A stretch of 64,000 nt of DNA from Helopsaltes ochotensis (lineage: Eukaryota > Chordata > Aves > Passeriformes > Locustellidae). A program made the position numbers and the translations under genes. This document shows, in pieces, positions 48,412 to 60,762 of the stretch; the stretch's first letter is position 1, and each line of letters opens with the position of its first letter. The notes below the pieces were generated by a model that saw only the letters and a program-made list of their open reading frames with translations, searched no databases and was not told the DNA's origin. Location: NCBI GenBank assembly GCA_013400155.1, contig VXBM01000043.1, positions 207,097 through 271,096 of the forward strand, given 5' to 3'.

Positions 48412-51400
48412 TTCTCTAATATATCATACATCACTCACCTAACTGCAATACTTATGATTGGAAGGGGTTGACTAATTTTTTTTAAATTTTCTGAATTATT
48501 TTCCTTTGCGTATATTGAATTGAACTATTCTTTGTCCAAATTTTTGCCATTGTTTCCCCAATGGAAATATTAAAGGAGCTCTCAGAACCATTAGTCAGAC
48601 ACTTTTATAAACATACACAGAGTTTGAACAAGCAGGGTTACATTTTGTTTTAAGTGTGTTAAATCTTTTGAAAAGGATTGATTGTATAGGATACACACGA
48701 GCTCACTTACTAGAATTGTTCATTTTTTCTGAGGCGAATGTTCAACTATTTGCCTCAGGGTACAACTATTGGTCTGAATCACTTTTTGAGGTAGTATATT
48801 CTGGTGAGTGTGTGGTGGTTACATGTAGGCAAATGCAGACTAGCGGGAGCCGAACAAGAAGCAGCAAGATGAATGCTAGTATTTATGAAGTTAGAATCCA
48901 GCTACAATTTAGCAGGTGCAAATGCAAACTTCTAACAATCATACAAAAAATGACAAAACCCAGTAAGAACCACTTCAGTTTAAAGTCTGCCTGTGGTTTA
49001 AAAAAGCAGGCATAACACCTGCTAACTGTTACATAGCAGATTTTATGCCTTTTATCTGATTTTCTCCATATTTTTTATCTCAGCAGGCATCTACTATCAG
49101 CTCTGCTGACTGACTGTGCCCTCTAGCCAGTCCTTGTAGGCATCAGCTTGTCCTTCAGACTTTCATCTTTCCAGTACACCTCATCTGTAGCTATCACAGA
49201 ATCTCTCTTTTTGTCCCTCTATGGTCCTTCTTGACTAAGACCTGGTATTTGTAAAACCCTTGCGATTCTGCTCTCCAAGGAGCTCTAATTCTCATCTTCC
49301 TCTCACTCTTGTTTCTTTCAGCTCACAATATGCTGTGCTAGAGGCCAACTTTTTTTTTTTTTTTCTGTCAAGGTTTAACAAGACTTGTAAAGTGTGTTAC
49401 CTCAAATCTCCTCATTTTTATCATGAAGTGAATGAACTACTACTAAACACTTGGGAATTGCTAAAATGGGAAGAAAGGAGTTCCCTTCTGCTGAGGCCTC
49501 TAAGTCATATTTAGTGGTGTATTTCAGTTATTTCAGCCGTTCCGAAGAACAAGTCCTCTCTCTCCTACAGTGTACCTTTTCTTTTAAAGCCCCAGAATTC
49601 AGCCACATAGTAGTTCCTTGTGAGTTTTGATTTCTAAAAGCTGTTGTTCCCTGGGCCAACAAACATTATGAGAATCTCTAGCTGAAGGTCATGGGTGGTA
49701 TCTTCTTTCATAAGCAAGGGAACAGAAATCCATGTCTCCTTTGGACAATTCCATCTAATCAAGAGCTGCCCCTAATTGATGGGATGCCCTTTTGGTCTGT
49801 TGTACACCTGTATTTAGGACTTCCTCTGAGCGGTAAGGGATTAACACTTATTCCTTCTTCCCCTCCCCAGGGGTTACAGTGTTTGTCCCTTAGAATTCCA
49901 CAACACATCATCATGTCCAGAACAGAATGGGATGGAGTTAAACCAGAAGCTCCCTAGATGTGACTGAATGGCCCTGTCATTTGATGATCACAGTGACTAC
50001 TTCCTGCTTAGTTTAAGCAGAAAATACCATCCATCATAGAGGTCTAATAGCTCTCTGGCTTATGGTTGCTACTGAAATGAAGCAATGTACGCATCCATAT
50101 GTGGATGTACCCATCAATGTATCCATCCATCCAAATACCTTCTTTATTAGGGCCTGTATACATACTATTCTGAAAGTCACATTTCTAATAGAATCATTCA
50201 GATTTTCCAAAAACTTTGTGAATAGACACAGCCTAGCAGATAAGAGAGTCTATCTTGCCTACATTCTGATATTGACAACAAGAACAAAGAAGTCAATAAA
50301 TATTTTATTAAAATAAGGTTATTTCTTCAGGCTTCTTTTTTTCAGTATTATCTATATCAGATAAAAGATGATCTAGTCAAGTACCCTGACTCTGACAATG
50401 TCCATCAGAAACTAAAAACCACATGAATAAAGGTACACATGTAGTAACATTTCTCCAGAATACTTCCCTATCAGGAACACTAGCACTGGAGCTGTATACA
50501 GTAATGCTTGATGCATTCCACTCCCCCAGCTCTGATCTTTCCCTATCATTTTTGAACTTGTGCAAAGTTTTAGCACTATGTGATAAGGATTTCCACAGAT
50601 TTGCCTCTTCTGCTCTAGTGGAGTGCCTTCAATCAGGAAGCATCACCCAGAATTCCATCTTATTTTCTAAAACCATACAACTTTTACACATTCTTGAGAA
50701 TAAACAACAATTTTTTTCTTTATCAAACACTTCTTCCTTTAAAACACTACATTTATGCCTATTACATAAAAACATCCAAATAAGGCTTAATATAGCAAAT
50801 AAGAGACGGCAGAGAAACTAATTGGTGTTTGTTACAGAAACAACAAAAAAACCCAAAAACAATCCAGGAAAGAGATTTCTGTGTTGCTTTCTTAAAAATA
50901 TTTTCAGTTTTTCTGATGGAATATAGGCCCTGAGGTGCCATTAAACATGTTCAGCCATATCAGAGGCTGCCATGGTCATGCCCAGGTGTCCTCATTGCCA
51001 GCATGACTGCTCAGGGTCCTTCCACTGCAGGAAGACATTATCAGGAGCCCTTTTGCGATTGCTGGCTTCAGAGGAACAGAAAGCTGAAGCAAAGGATGGT
51101 ATATCCTATAAAATACACATGACTGCCTCAGATAAAGTTTCTACTGTGTTCCTGCACAGGGATTCATGCAGAGCAGTACAGAGTTCCTACCATCACACAG
51201 TAATTTCTTGTGAAATCTTTACCACCCAGCAGCATGGCAAGGCAGTGCTGAAGACAAGAGCTTTCACCAGACACTAGAAGATGCAAAGTAGAAGCTTACA
51301 CAAGTGCCTTGTACTGGTAAACAGCCCCTCCACTGGCCTTAAGATATCCGCCCACCAGACTAGGAGTAGAACCTGCACGTCTGCGATGACACTCTCCAGA

Positions 51401-54400
51401 GGGCACATATGCACACACTGCTACATTCACACAAATGCAGAAGATGAATGCCAAGCTGTAATAAGGCAATATTTTCTCTCTACAAGTGTGTCAATATTGG
51501 TTTATTTTTAAAGTCTATAGCTGGTTTCAACTGTGGGTCATACCAGCTTCATCTAATGACACACTCATTTATCAAATATGCTGTACTACATCACCAAGAA
51601 AAAGTGTGAGCTGCTTTCTAAATCAGCTGTATTTGCCAAGAGTATTTTGGACAATGCCACCTGCCCAAAGAATTATTTCTGCCAAAATGTGTCTTAAAGC
51701 CCTCTTGGCTGTGGGGCTGCTTCCACTTTTCAGTAAAATCAATGGATACCCTTGACTTCAGTGACAACAGAGTAAAGTTTCATGCCGTAAGAATATAATG
51801 CCCACAATATTTGTCAAAGCAACCTCATTCTGAGATCCTCTGTCACTGTGAGGAAAGCCCAATCACTGGCTCCCTTAAACTGAATTGCGGTTTAAGACAA
51901 AGTGCTAAATCAAATTCAGTCATACACGGTCTAGGACTTAAATATGTATTTTAAAGGGACTGTTAAATAGCAGTTTAGGCACCACATTCACCAGCTAATT
52001 CATGTTTAAAAAGAGTCTGATGCAATCTGACATACATAGTATGTTTATACTTCAGAATGAAATGTTTGTTGGAATATCTGAGGCACTTCAGTGACAGAAA
52101 CATATAACCCACAATTGTTCAGCACTCAGTGAGTCCACTTGCTCAGAGAAGCTTTTTTAAAGCTCAATTTTATAGTATGGGACTGATTGGTATAGAAATA
52201 CACATGGTATTAAGGTCAGCTAGTTAAAATACATCAGTTCATATCTGCTGGGATGGAGTTGCAAGTCCTAAATCACACAAGGCCTTAGAACTGATGTATG
52301 AAGGACAGTTAGACAGAGTGGAAGCTAGTCCAGGATGGTGAAGAGATGGAACAGGCCAAAAGAGAGAAGATAATCACTCGGAAATTGATTTAGTCTGGAT
52401 TATACATTCCTTTAAAATGCACCTGGAACTGCCCTGTGCCAGTAAGCTGTTTCCTGAAATGCCAGCTGCCCATTTGATATTTTAGATGCATATTTTTTTA
52501 ACTTCTAGAATTATTAAAAAATTAGAAAATGAAATGAAAATTAGTATAACAACAGTACAAAATTGTTTTTAACAAAAACCTTATTTTATGCAAATACAGG
52601 CATAAGGAATAATATATTCATGACTGTGAAGATTGCTAATGGATATTTGAATGCTAGATTTTAAAGATGAGAATTTTTATTAAATTCATATTTAGAAGAT
52701 TTCAGTGGCAGACAACTTGATATACTTCTATATCATCAATAGCACAATGTAATGAGAAAGAGCTGATACTGTGTGAAGTCACCATCATAATCTGTTCTGG
52801 TAGAGGCAAAATTTAAGTGATTCCTACTATTTCTGCCACTTACCTCAGCCCTTCCCTTTTATCACACCTTATTTTTGTGTTGATTTCCAAGTAGGCCACT
52901 GAAAGCTTTTTTGCTGACAAGAAAACCAAGTATCAGGGTCAGCCTTTCAACATTGAAATGTACAGCTGGCAGGTAGGATTAATATGAAACTACCCTGTAG
53001 TTCTCTTAACTCTTAGAGCAATTCCTTCATTCCCACTAGCAGCACCTTTTTACCCAAGTACAGTAAGTGTTAAGCCTCACAAACCATGAAAACTTCAGAT
53101 AACAGTGGCTGCACATCAAAGTCCATCAGGTGGTAGATATCAAACTGCTGTTCTCAGTGCCGTGGGCTCCATATATTAGCAGTCAGAATAGTTGAATCAG
53201 CACACAAGTCCATTTCTTGAAAGGTATTAATCTTTTTAAAGGTGAAGAATTAATAACAGTGAGAGAGAGAAAGGGTGAGAGTAATGCACAATCTGTTACA
53301 GAACTGGGAAAGTGCAAATGAAGATTAGAGCTGTAGTTAGCTGTTACAAGAGATTGCAGCTTCTGGTGAACAAACCCTCTCAATTCACTGGCATTTGTCA
53401 CTCTACTGTATTCTAGCCTAAATTACATTTAAAATAATTTTGAGATGGTAGGATTGTTCATAACCTGTGTATAAGAGACTATGAGTATGGCAGGGAGGCT
53501 AGAAGTAATGAAAAGGGGGAAATAGATTCTTTATTGATCAACACGTACACCTTGCAGAACAAATAGGCAGAAGGGAGCAAAGCAGTATGGATTTTCAAGC
53601 TTGTATTAAACTACAAGATGGAAATAACTGCAAGTACAGACTGTCTGCAAAATCTCAGAGACTCAGCAGGGCTTTTAAAATAATTTCTATTTCTCGAATC
53701 CCAGTCTTCTACTTCAAGTGTTTCAGAAAACACAAACGAGGACCAGGAATAGATCTACAGAGGAGATGCAAGCAAGTCAGATGTCCTAATATGGTCAGCA
53801 GCTACGTGAAACCCTTTTAGGACTGGAGCTGAAACAACAACAACTGGAAAACAACTGGAACCTCCAGTTTAGAAGTAATTTCCTGTTACTTTCATCTGAT
53901 GCAGAAATCAACCCATCAAGGAGGATGGAGCCAGTCTGGGTTTGGGAATGTGCCAGGCTGAGGACTCAAGGACCAACAAATCCACCAACACAGGGGAGGG
54001 TGGTCCTGGATCTCAATACCCAGTGCCACACAGCACAATAAAAGTTTGCTAAAGTGTCTGCTGCTGGTGGAGCTGCAGGAAAAAGTTGCACAGAACTTCC
54101 TTTGCAGAGCAGATACCCAGCCCAATGAAATGATGGATGATTCAAAAGGAACATCATCTTCAGCCAGGCTAGTTCATACCACATCCCATAAGAATAACTG
54201 TGCAACTGATTTTGCTTGTGCTGTGAGGACTCACAGCTGTTATATGTTTTTATCTTTCCTAATACATACTTGACATATATGACATAACATATATATTGAC
54301 ACATATATATGGATATTAACCCTTTTCCTTCATTTGTTTTACCTAATCTGGTTACAACTTCAAGGATAACCTGTGCTAAGAGAGCCCATACACTTTTTCT

Positions 54401-55880
54401 GATGACGAAAAACTATTGGTACAGTTATGTTGTGTCTTTTATCATAATTTCATATCCCTTTATTCTTGCCATAGGTAGGAAGATTCACAGGTGCACTTGA
54501 GAGTGTGGCCCTAAACCCCTCTGTTTTCATTTACCTGTTTTGCCAGTTGCTGAAGTGCCCCATGAACCTAACTCTTTTCAATCTTCTTCAAGCTTAGGGG
54601 GAGAACTCAAGTGGAAGAGTTTGCAAGACTGAAGTCTAAATATTTCATTTTAGTCTTGCAAATTAATTTATCAGCAATGACATAACAATGTAAAAGAAGA
54701 TTTTTTTGTTACTGTTTCTGAGAAAAAACATTCAAAAAGCACTGTAATTGTGTTGTATGGTAAGTAGCCTTTGTATAAAACCAAAACACTGTACATAGTT
54801 ACATAAAATAATGGTTTAAGTTACACAGTGCAATTACAAAAACATTGTATGATTAATAAGTTAAAGTACTTGATCATAAATCCAACAAGAGAGAAATTAA
54901 CAAGGATAAGCAAGGCTGAAAGATATATTTTAAGATGGATGTGAGAGGAGATGAAAAAATCAGTGAAGCAAACAAAAAAAATCTTGGTTTGTGCTGGTGA
55001 AGCACAGAAGTGGTGTCTTGTGATGAAGAGCTGTGGTTAAGGACAGAAAAGCTCTTGGTAAAAAGGGTAGGAACAGTAACAAAGAAGCTAGTGTTCCACT
55101 GCCTTGTTGCTCATCCTGTTAATTTACCCCTAGGGAATGGGATGAAGTACAGTCAGATTACACTGGTAGTACTTAGAGCAATTGATTTTGCTCACATAGA
55201 AAAAGAGCTGGAAGATATGGAAATAGAGGCAGAACAAGTCAATTGGATCTGAGAGCACCACTGTGGCCACAGCTGCAGGAGTGGCAAAGGCAAATGAACA
55301 TGAGAGGATTCAGTGAACTGGTACAGAGCAGCAAGCTGTTTTTACCTGGCACATTTATATCCAGCAGGAACGGAGTCGGAGTTCCTGGAGGATGCCTGTT
55401 GTAGAGGTGACATTCAGAGGCAATGTGAAAGGTGATACAAAACCAAGTCCTCTACACCAAGGTGAATTAGCTGCAGTCAATCACTTGTCTCAAACTCAGT
55501 CTATGCATGTCCTGATAACTAGTGTGAGTCCTACACTGGGATTCTGAACTGGCTTTTCAAAGAAAAAATTATAGTCGACTGCAACAATTAGCCTAAATCT
55601 GAACCTAAATACGGTTCTTTACTGCTTTCCCAATTAGCATATTGCTAACCAAGCAAGGCTCTAGAGAAAGTCTGAGGCATAAGCAAAGTGATCTCTAAAC
55701 TAAGTGATTCACAAAGTCCACAAGCAACTTTCAGCTTCCTCCTCAGTCAACAATAAGGACCCAGGTAACAAAAGCTTGCCATGAGTTCCAGGTATAGAGA
55801 CATCAGTAGCTTTCTGCAAGTCAGTTGTAGTCTGGGCAGTACTATATTGATGTAAGCTCCACTGATACAGAGGCCATTGT

Positions 55881-55913
55881 GACCTAATGACACTAATTAG
55901 TGACACTAATGAC
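55881..55913. promoter_or_regulatory. Homeodomain-type TAAT cluster with 12-bp palindrome
   Basis: CACTAATTAGTG (55891-55902) is a perfect 12-bp palindrome with a CTAATTAG core. CTAATGAC copies lie on both sides (55884 and 55906), giving four TAAT cores in about 33 bp and a direct repeat of TGACACTAAT. It is a plausible homeodomain dimer site. TAAT is common in AT-rich DNA. Confidence 0.35.
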
Positions 55914-57904
55914 AAAAAATTTTAAGAACTCAGACTATTTTTTTAATTTTGTGACACGGATCTTTGGTCTGATCCGATGCTGGCTGGATCAGCACCGTTT
56001 TCCCCCACCTTCTGCAAAGAGAAATAATCCTGCTCTAACACCAAATATCCTTTTTAATGGTAAAAGCCTCCTTTCCTTTTTACTTGCTCAGGAAGAACAC
56101 CATCTCTCACCACACACCCTGTGCCAATTGCCACTGATCATGGGCAAGTAATTTACAAGGTATTTTCATTAGAAAGCAAACTCAGCATGATTTTACATAA
56201 AACAACATCTGAATATGAAGTCATATTAATAGATGCAGACTAAAAGAGTGCAAACAGAATTCCTAACTGTGCTTCACAAGATTGCCCTTGTGACAAGATA
56301 CCACCAGTTAACCCTTTGAAATAAGCAGCAGTGATCTCCCACTAAGTATAACAATGACATTCTGCCACTATAGTATTGGACCAGTCTTTGCCCCACTTTT
56401 CCTCATTCAGCATCACATGCTGAAAACATTTTCCAGAGTACCTTGTCTTTAAAGCTACGACACAACCAGAAAGAAAATGGGAAGCAGAAAGATAGGAATT
56501 CAACCTAGTTCAGTCTAATTTTTAAATGAAGTCAGTGTTTTTTTACTCTAGATGCCTGCTTACTTATTCAACTCAAGTTCACTCTTAGGGGGATCTTGTC
56601 AATAAAGTCAAATCAGGCTCTCTGTGAGCAGGGAGGTTTTTGAGGGTCTTTTTTGAGGGCTTCATTAAAAGCAGACAGTTTCTCTAACCTTTTAGCAGAA
56701 CCTGTTATCTGATGACGTGAATTAAAGTCTCTCAAATGACTAATAATCATATCAAGGCTGCCATGTCAGCTTGTAGATTTGAATAAGAGGGTCTGAAAAC
56801 ATTTGCATGCCTCGATGTGCCAGTGCTAAGAAGCTAATGTGATAGTGCTGTCATAAAGCACTGGAAAGACATGACTTAATGTAATCTGTCATGTCATATG
56901 CTAATCTTCAGCCATTACTTGAGTGCTGTAAGTAAGTAGAAAGCATTTGGGAGAAATCCTTTTCAATTTCTCTGAGTACCACTTCTGCTGCTGGTCAGCT
57001 CAAATGGGTTTTGTGCATTTAATGCGGAGCTCAAGTCAAGTTGGTTTAGGTCACACTTAATTAACCAGCACACTGATGGGTTGGGCTGGTACAACACTAC
57101 GGAAAATGGGTATTCCTGACACTGCCTAACAAGTAAATATTTCATATGCTGATGGAAAAACCAAAACAAAAAAAACCAGACTTCCTCAGTCCTTGATAAG
57201 AATGCGTCCATTTCACAAAACCACTGACTTTTTAAAAGGATCCTGTTTTCTATGCATTTCAGCACCTCACTTACCTTGCTTCTATGTGTAAGGACAACTT
57301 AAACAAAGGTAATTATAAATAGTTAAAGACATTTCCATTTGTAACTGCAAACTTTTAAAGTACGCAATTTGGACTTGTCATTTAAACTACAATAGACAAG
57401 AGGCAATTTTAAACACAATATACTTTTTAATAAGAATAGAGAAAATTATCAAAGGGAAAATTTCACTTTACTTATTTGTTTTAGGAAAATGGCACCAATG
57501 TTTTTTTAATATACAGAAGGTAGAAGAGGGAGACATAGTCACAAGGCTAAGTACAGCATGTGGAAAAGAAAATGAAACATATTAGTGAGAATGACAGAAA
57601 TTTCAGGACAATTTTAGCAAAGTGTGAAGGGATTTTGAGTCAATACTTGAAGGTTATTTTTATAATAGCTACAGCCTATTCAAATAAAAGCTTAAGAACC
57701 CTGTGCCTTTTCCAGCTATGAGGATGTTTAGCAGGGCTTAGCAGTTTTCAACCTGCCCCAGCTAAACCTGAAGTCTTTGTATCAAGGATTGCAGATCATT
57801 CAGATTAGGACTGCCATAAAGAAACATGGGAATGGTACACTCACACCAAGAGCAAGAAAACTTTCCTTATTCTGTTTTCTTGGTGGTCATATTGGAATCA
57901 AATC
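55914..57904. other. Non-coding interval with one regulatory candidate
   Basis: No exon or repeat recognised. The segment 56560-56930 is listed separately. A minus-strand open frame of 100 codons (56963-57265) has no recognised family. Confidence 0.5.
56560..56930. promoter_or_regulatory. Candidate conserved regulatory element (POU/homeodomain motifs)
   Basis: Contains a perfect POU octamer ATTTGCAT (56801-56808), a variant ATGCTAAT (56898-56905), a CRE-like TGATGACGTGA near 56711, and TAATAATCATATCA near 56741. Texture is less repetitive than its surroundings and resembles developmental non-coding elements. No conservation data were available. Confidence 0.3.
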
Positions 57905-58165
57905 CTAAGAAAGTCAGACGTTTCACAGATCTATAGGAAACAGAGATAGACAGTCTTTACACTATTAGGTTATTATGTGCATTCTCTTGCCAATGCTGGA
58001 TTGCTCCCCATAGTAAATTCTGAAGTGCTTCATTCAGTCTAAATTTGAAACAACTCATTTTAACAGGGCTTCCACCATTCCCAAAGAGAAGGAGTAAAAT
58101 ATTCTTACCCTCTAGCATCAAGTGCGGCCTTCCCCTTCTCAGATCTAACCTCCACCCTGCCTTGC
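57905..58165 (-). mobile_element. Ancient CR1 relic, 3' end
   Basis: On the + strand (antisense to the element) the phrases TTCACAGATCTATAGG, CTTGCCAATGCTGGATTGCT (about 57986), TGAAGTGCTTCATTCAGTCT (58020), AGGGCTTCCACCATTCCCAA (58065) and CCTTCCCCTTCTCAGATCTA follow the known antisense order of the old amniote CR1 3' end. It belongs to the same age class as the relic at the left end of the window, in the opposite orientation. Confidence 0.72.
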
Positions 58166-58509
58166 TACAGCACAGGGAAATCTATGTTATAATTCCAAGC
58201 CTCAGTTTCCCTTGCTAATAAAACACTTAAAGAGTTTCTGATCAAGAACCTGATCAATTCTTCCCCTTCTGGAGGAAAGAAAAGATACAAAACATGCTGT
58301 TACATCTGTATGGGAACAGTAATCCTTCAGTTCCTTAATACTGGGATGTTAGTTTACAGTCTCCAGCTAAAGATGTCCTTCCTTACCACTGAATGGGTTT
58401 AATCCTTTAAAGACTAGTCTTTCAGAGACCTTTTCTCCTGAAGTTCCTCATGTGCTAATGACAGCACCACAATGAAATGAAGTCCTCTGACGTTCTGCAC
58501 CACAGAGTG

Positions 58510-58620
58510 TGATGGCAGGATTTACTCCTATTCTCATTAGAAGTACCAATTGCAAAGGCAAGGACTTGGGGCAGATGCAAACCCAGGACCTCAAGCCTTC
58601 ACCACTTTAACAGTGTAGTC
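58510..58620. repeat. Possible MIR-like SINE scrap
   Basis: GCAGATGCAAACCCAGGACC followed by TCAAGCCTTCACCAC resembles the MIR core wording ('attcgaacccaggtc...gcc...accac'). MIR relics are rare but present in birds. The match is short and from memory. Confidence 0.25.
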
Positions 58621-60721
58621 AAATGAAAGATCAGCTCTTTGTGATCTATCCAGCTTTAAGTCACCTGAGTACTTCTGCTGTGGAGTAACTCGGGACCAAA
58701 GCTAGCCCAGCTTTACACATGTGAGTTTTAAAGAGCACCTTTTCCTGACTACAGAAAGTCATGTCTATAGTCTAACAGGTGTCACCACCATGAGGCTTCC
58801 TCAGATAAAACAGCCAGAATACATCAGCCAGCCAACTTATTTGTATTTTTTTTTACTCTTTTCTCATATAAAGCATTCATAATTTCAATTGCCTAATTTT
58901 TGTTCATGTTATTTCAAGTCTTTACAAACTATTGGTTGACTAGCTTTGGATGTAATTGTGTCCAGAAGCATTGCTAAGGGGAAGTTACTCAGAGCTGTGA
59001 GAGGAACTGGGTATCTAGGAAGTGAGGATGATGCATTTCATTGTCCTGTACTGTACTTAAGGGGAAGCATTCACTGTTTCACTCACCAACAGAGAGAAGG
59101 GGCTATTTTCACAGATGAACAGACCAGCAAGCTTGACTTCAGCTATATTGACTCGGTTGTCTGATACTGACCATTGCCAGCAATCATGTTTTACAGAGTA
59201 TATACCTTTTACTGAAGAAATATATCTATTCTAACTCACACTGGGTTTTGTCTTTGCTGTATCAGCTTGAGCTGTAACTCCACTTTTGCATATAACTTGA
59301 GTTCTATCTGCACATAGTACCCAAGTTTCGAAGGAGGACCTAATACTTACTAATTTGAAGTCACCCTTTCAGCGAGATGACTTAGGAGGCATCTTAAAGC
59401 ATGGGTGATACTCAGTCTATTTCCAAGGCATCATTGTCTTCCAAAGGCCATCCAAATTTTGCAGGTCAATATTTCATTCACCTGCTAAGGATACCAAGAA
59501 GGTATGTTTAACACCACCTATGATGGTACCTGCCAGCCAGGAGGAGTGTGCTAAAACTCCCTACTGATTTCCCTTATAGCCAGCCATTGGGAAGGAGTAT
59601 TTTTAGTTACTGTCATCTGAGGTGGCAGGTTATGACTCAAAGTCTCTGTGCATGATTACACACACAGTTATCTAAACAAAGCAATCGAGGTCTAAGCTAG
59701 TACAAAATTACTATTTATTGGTCTATAGAGTGGTATTTATCAAGTGTCACAAACATACAGAGCGCCACAAAACAGTGTAAAGATATCCATTCACTTACAA
59801 TTGGCTTCCAAAGTTTGTAATAAACTTTTAAAAGAAGGTGGAATGTATTTTAAATTTTTCATGGTTTATGTTCAATAGACTATAGGAAATCAGTTCAAAA
59901 TGACAGTATTAAACTATGAGTGTTTGTGTGCATCATTGCAGATAACTACCTGAAAGATGTAAATCAATAATATAACAGATGGGGGAAAAGAAAGATTGTT
60001 CTCATATGCAAATGGAATGACTTAAACTAGTACAAATCAGAAATCAAGATCGTTCAGCAAAAGGTTTTCTGAAGGTTATCAAATTTATATTTATTAGTGA
60101 TTTTTTCCATCTCACTGAAGAGAACATTAAGACTCCAAAAATACAAAGTGACATCTTCCACATTGCTTCCGCACATAGCGATATGATCTCCTTCTTCAGT
60201 AATATGATGCACCAATACCAAAAAGGAGAGAGTTTATATACAGGCTAAGTCAACTGAGATTCAGAAATAATAAACACTAACAGTTTATTAACAAACTGAC
60301 GGCAAAGAGAAGCAATTAAAAGCAGAGAGAATGAAAATGTTTAAAGCCTCCTTAGTCCATTTTAAACTGTTTTCCTTCACCTGACTTTTTCTAAGTCATT
60401 TATGCTTTGATCTCGCTGGTTGAGAGTCATCACAGTGGTGATCCCACAAGGGATTTGATGACACTGGAAGACACCTTACAGACTAGTTTTACAGGACTCT
60501 GACATCCAGGTAAGAAAAACACATTTGAGGATCCATTTCTATCTATTTGCCAATTTTGAGGTAATTTGTTGATGAGTTTTCTTACATTCTGTTATACGGA
60601 TTAATAAAATTAATATGAACTAATGAAAGAATAATGTTTTACATTTTCACTGAAATATTGTCCTATTTTTTGATAGAAGAAATCCATACTCAATATTTTC
60701 CAGGTCTCACAGGACAAAATC

Positions 60722-60762
60722 TTCCAAATGAGGAATGAAGAGAGCTGTTTCCTCATTTGGAA
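60722..60762. repeat. Perfect 14-bp inverted repeat
   Basis: TTCCAAATGAGGAA (60722-60735), 13-base loop, TTCCTCATTTGGAA (60749-60762). Perfect pairing, no extension outside. Confidence 0.9.

Larger units (their letters stand above)
45377..55880. other. Non-coding AT-rich interval, no gene seen
   Basis: Holds a T-run of about 16 at 49350, the AT/GTAT microsatellite at 48063-48102 and the hairpin at 48375-48411. Open frames of up to 132 codons (50423-50821, plus) have no recognised family. An unassigned purine-rich stretch occurs at about 54900-55250. No tRNA or other RNA gene seen. Confidence 0.55.

Noticed and set aside
48786..48808. TGAGGTAGTA, the first ten bases of let-7
   Set aside because: The rest of the mature sequence does not match and there is no complementary arm downstream, so no let-7 precursor.
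49190..49210. ATCACAGAATC as an antisense CR1 end
   Set aside because: The following sequence does not continue with CR1 wording.
60054..60220. Minus-strand open stretch of about 55 codons with protein-like composition
   Set aside because: No GT donor at a sensible place, weak acceptor, at least one other frame also open, and no recognised family.
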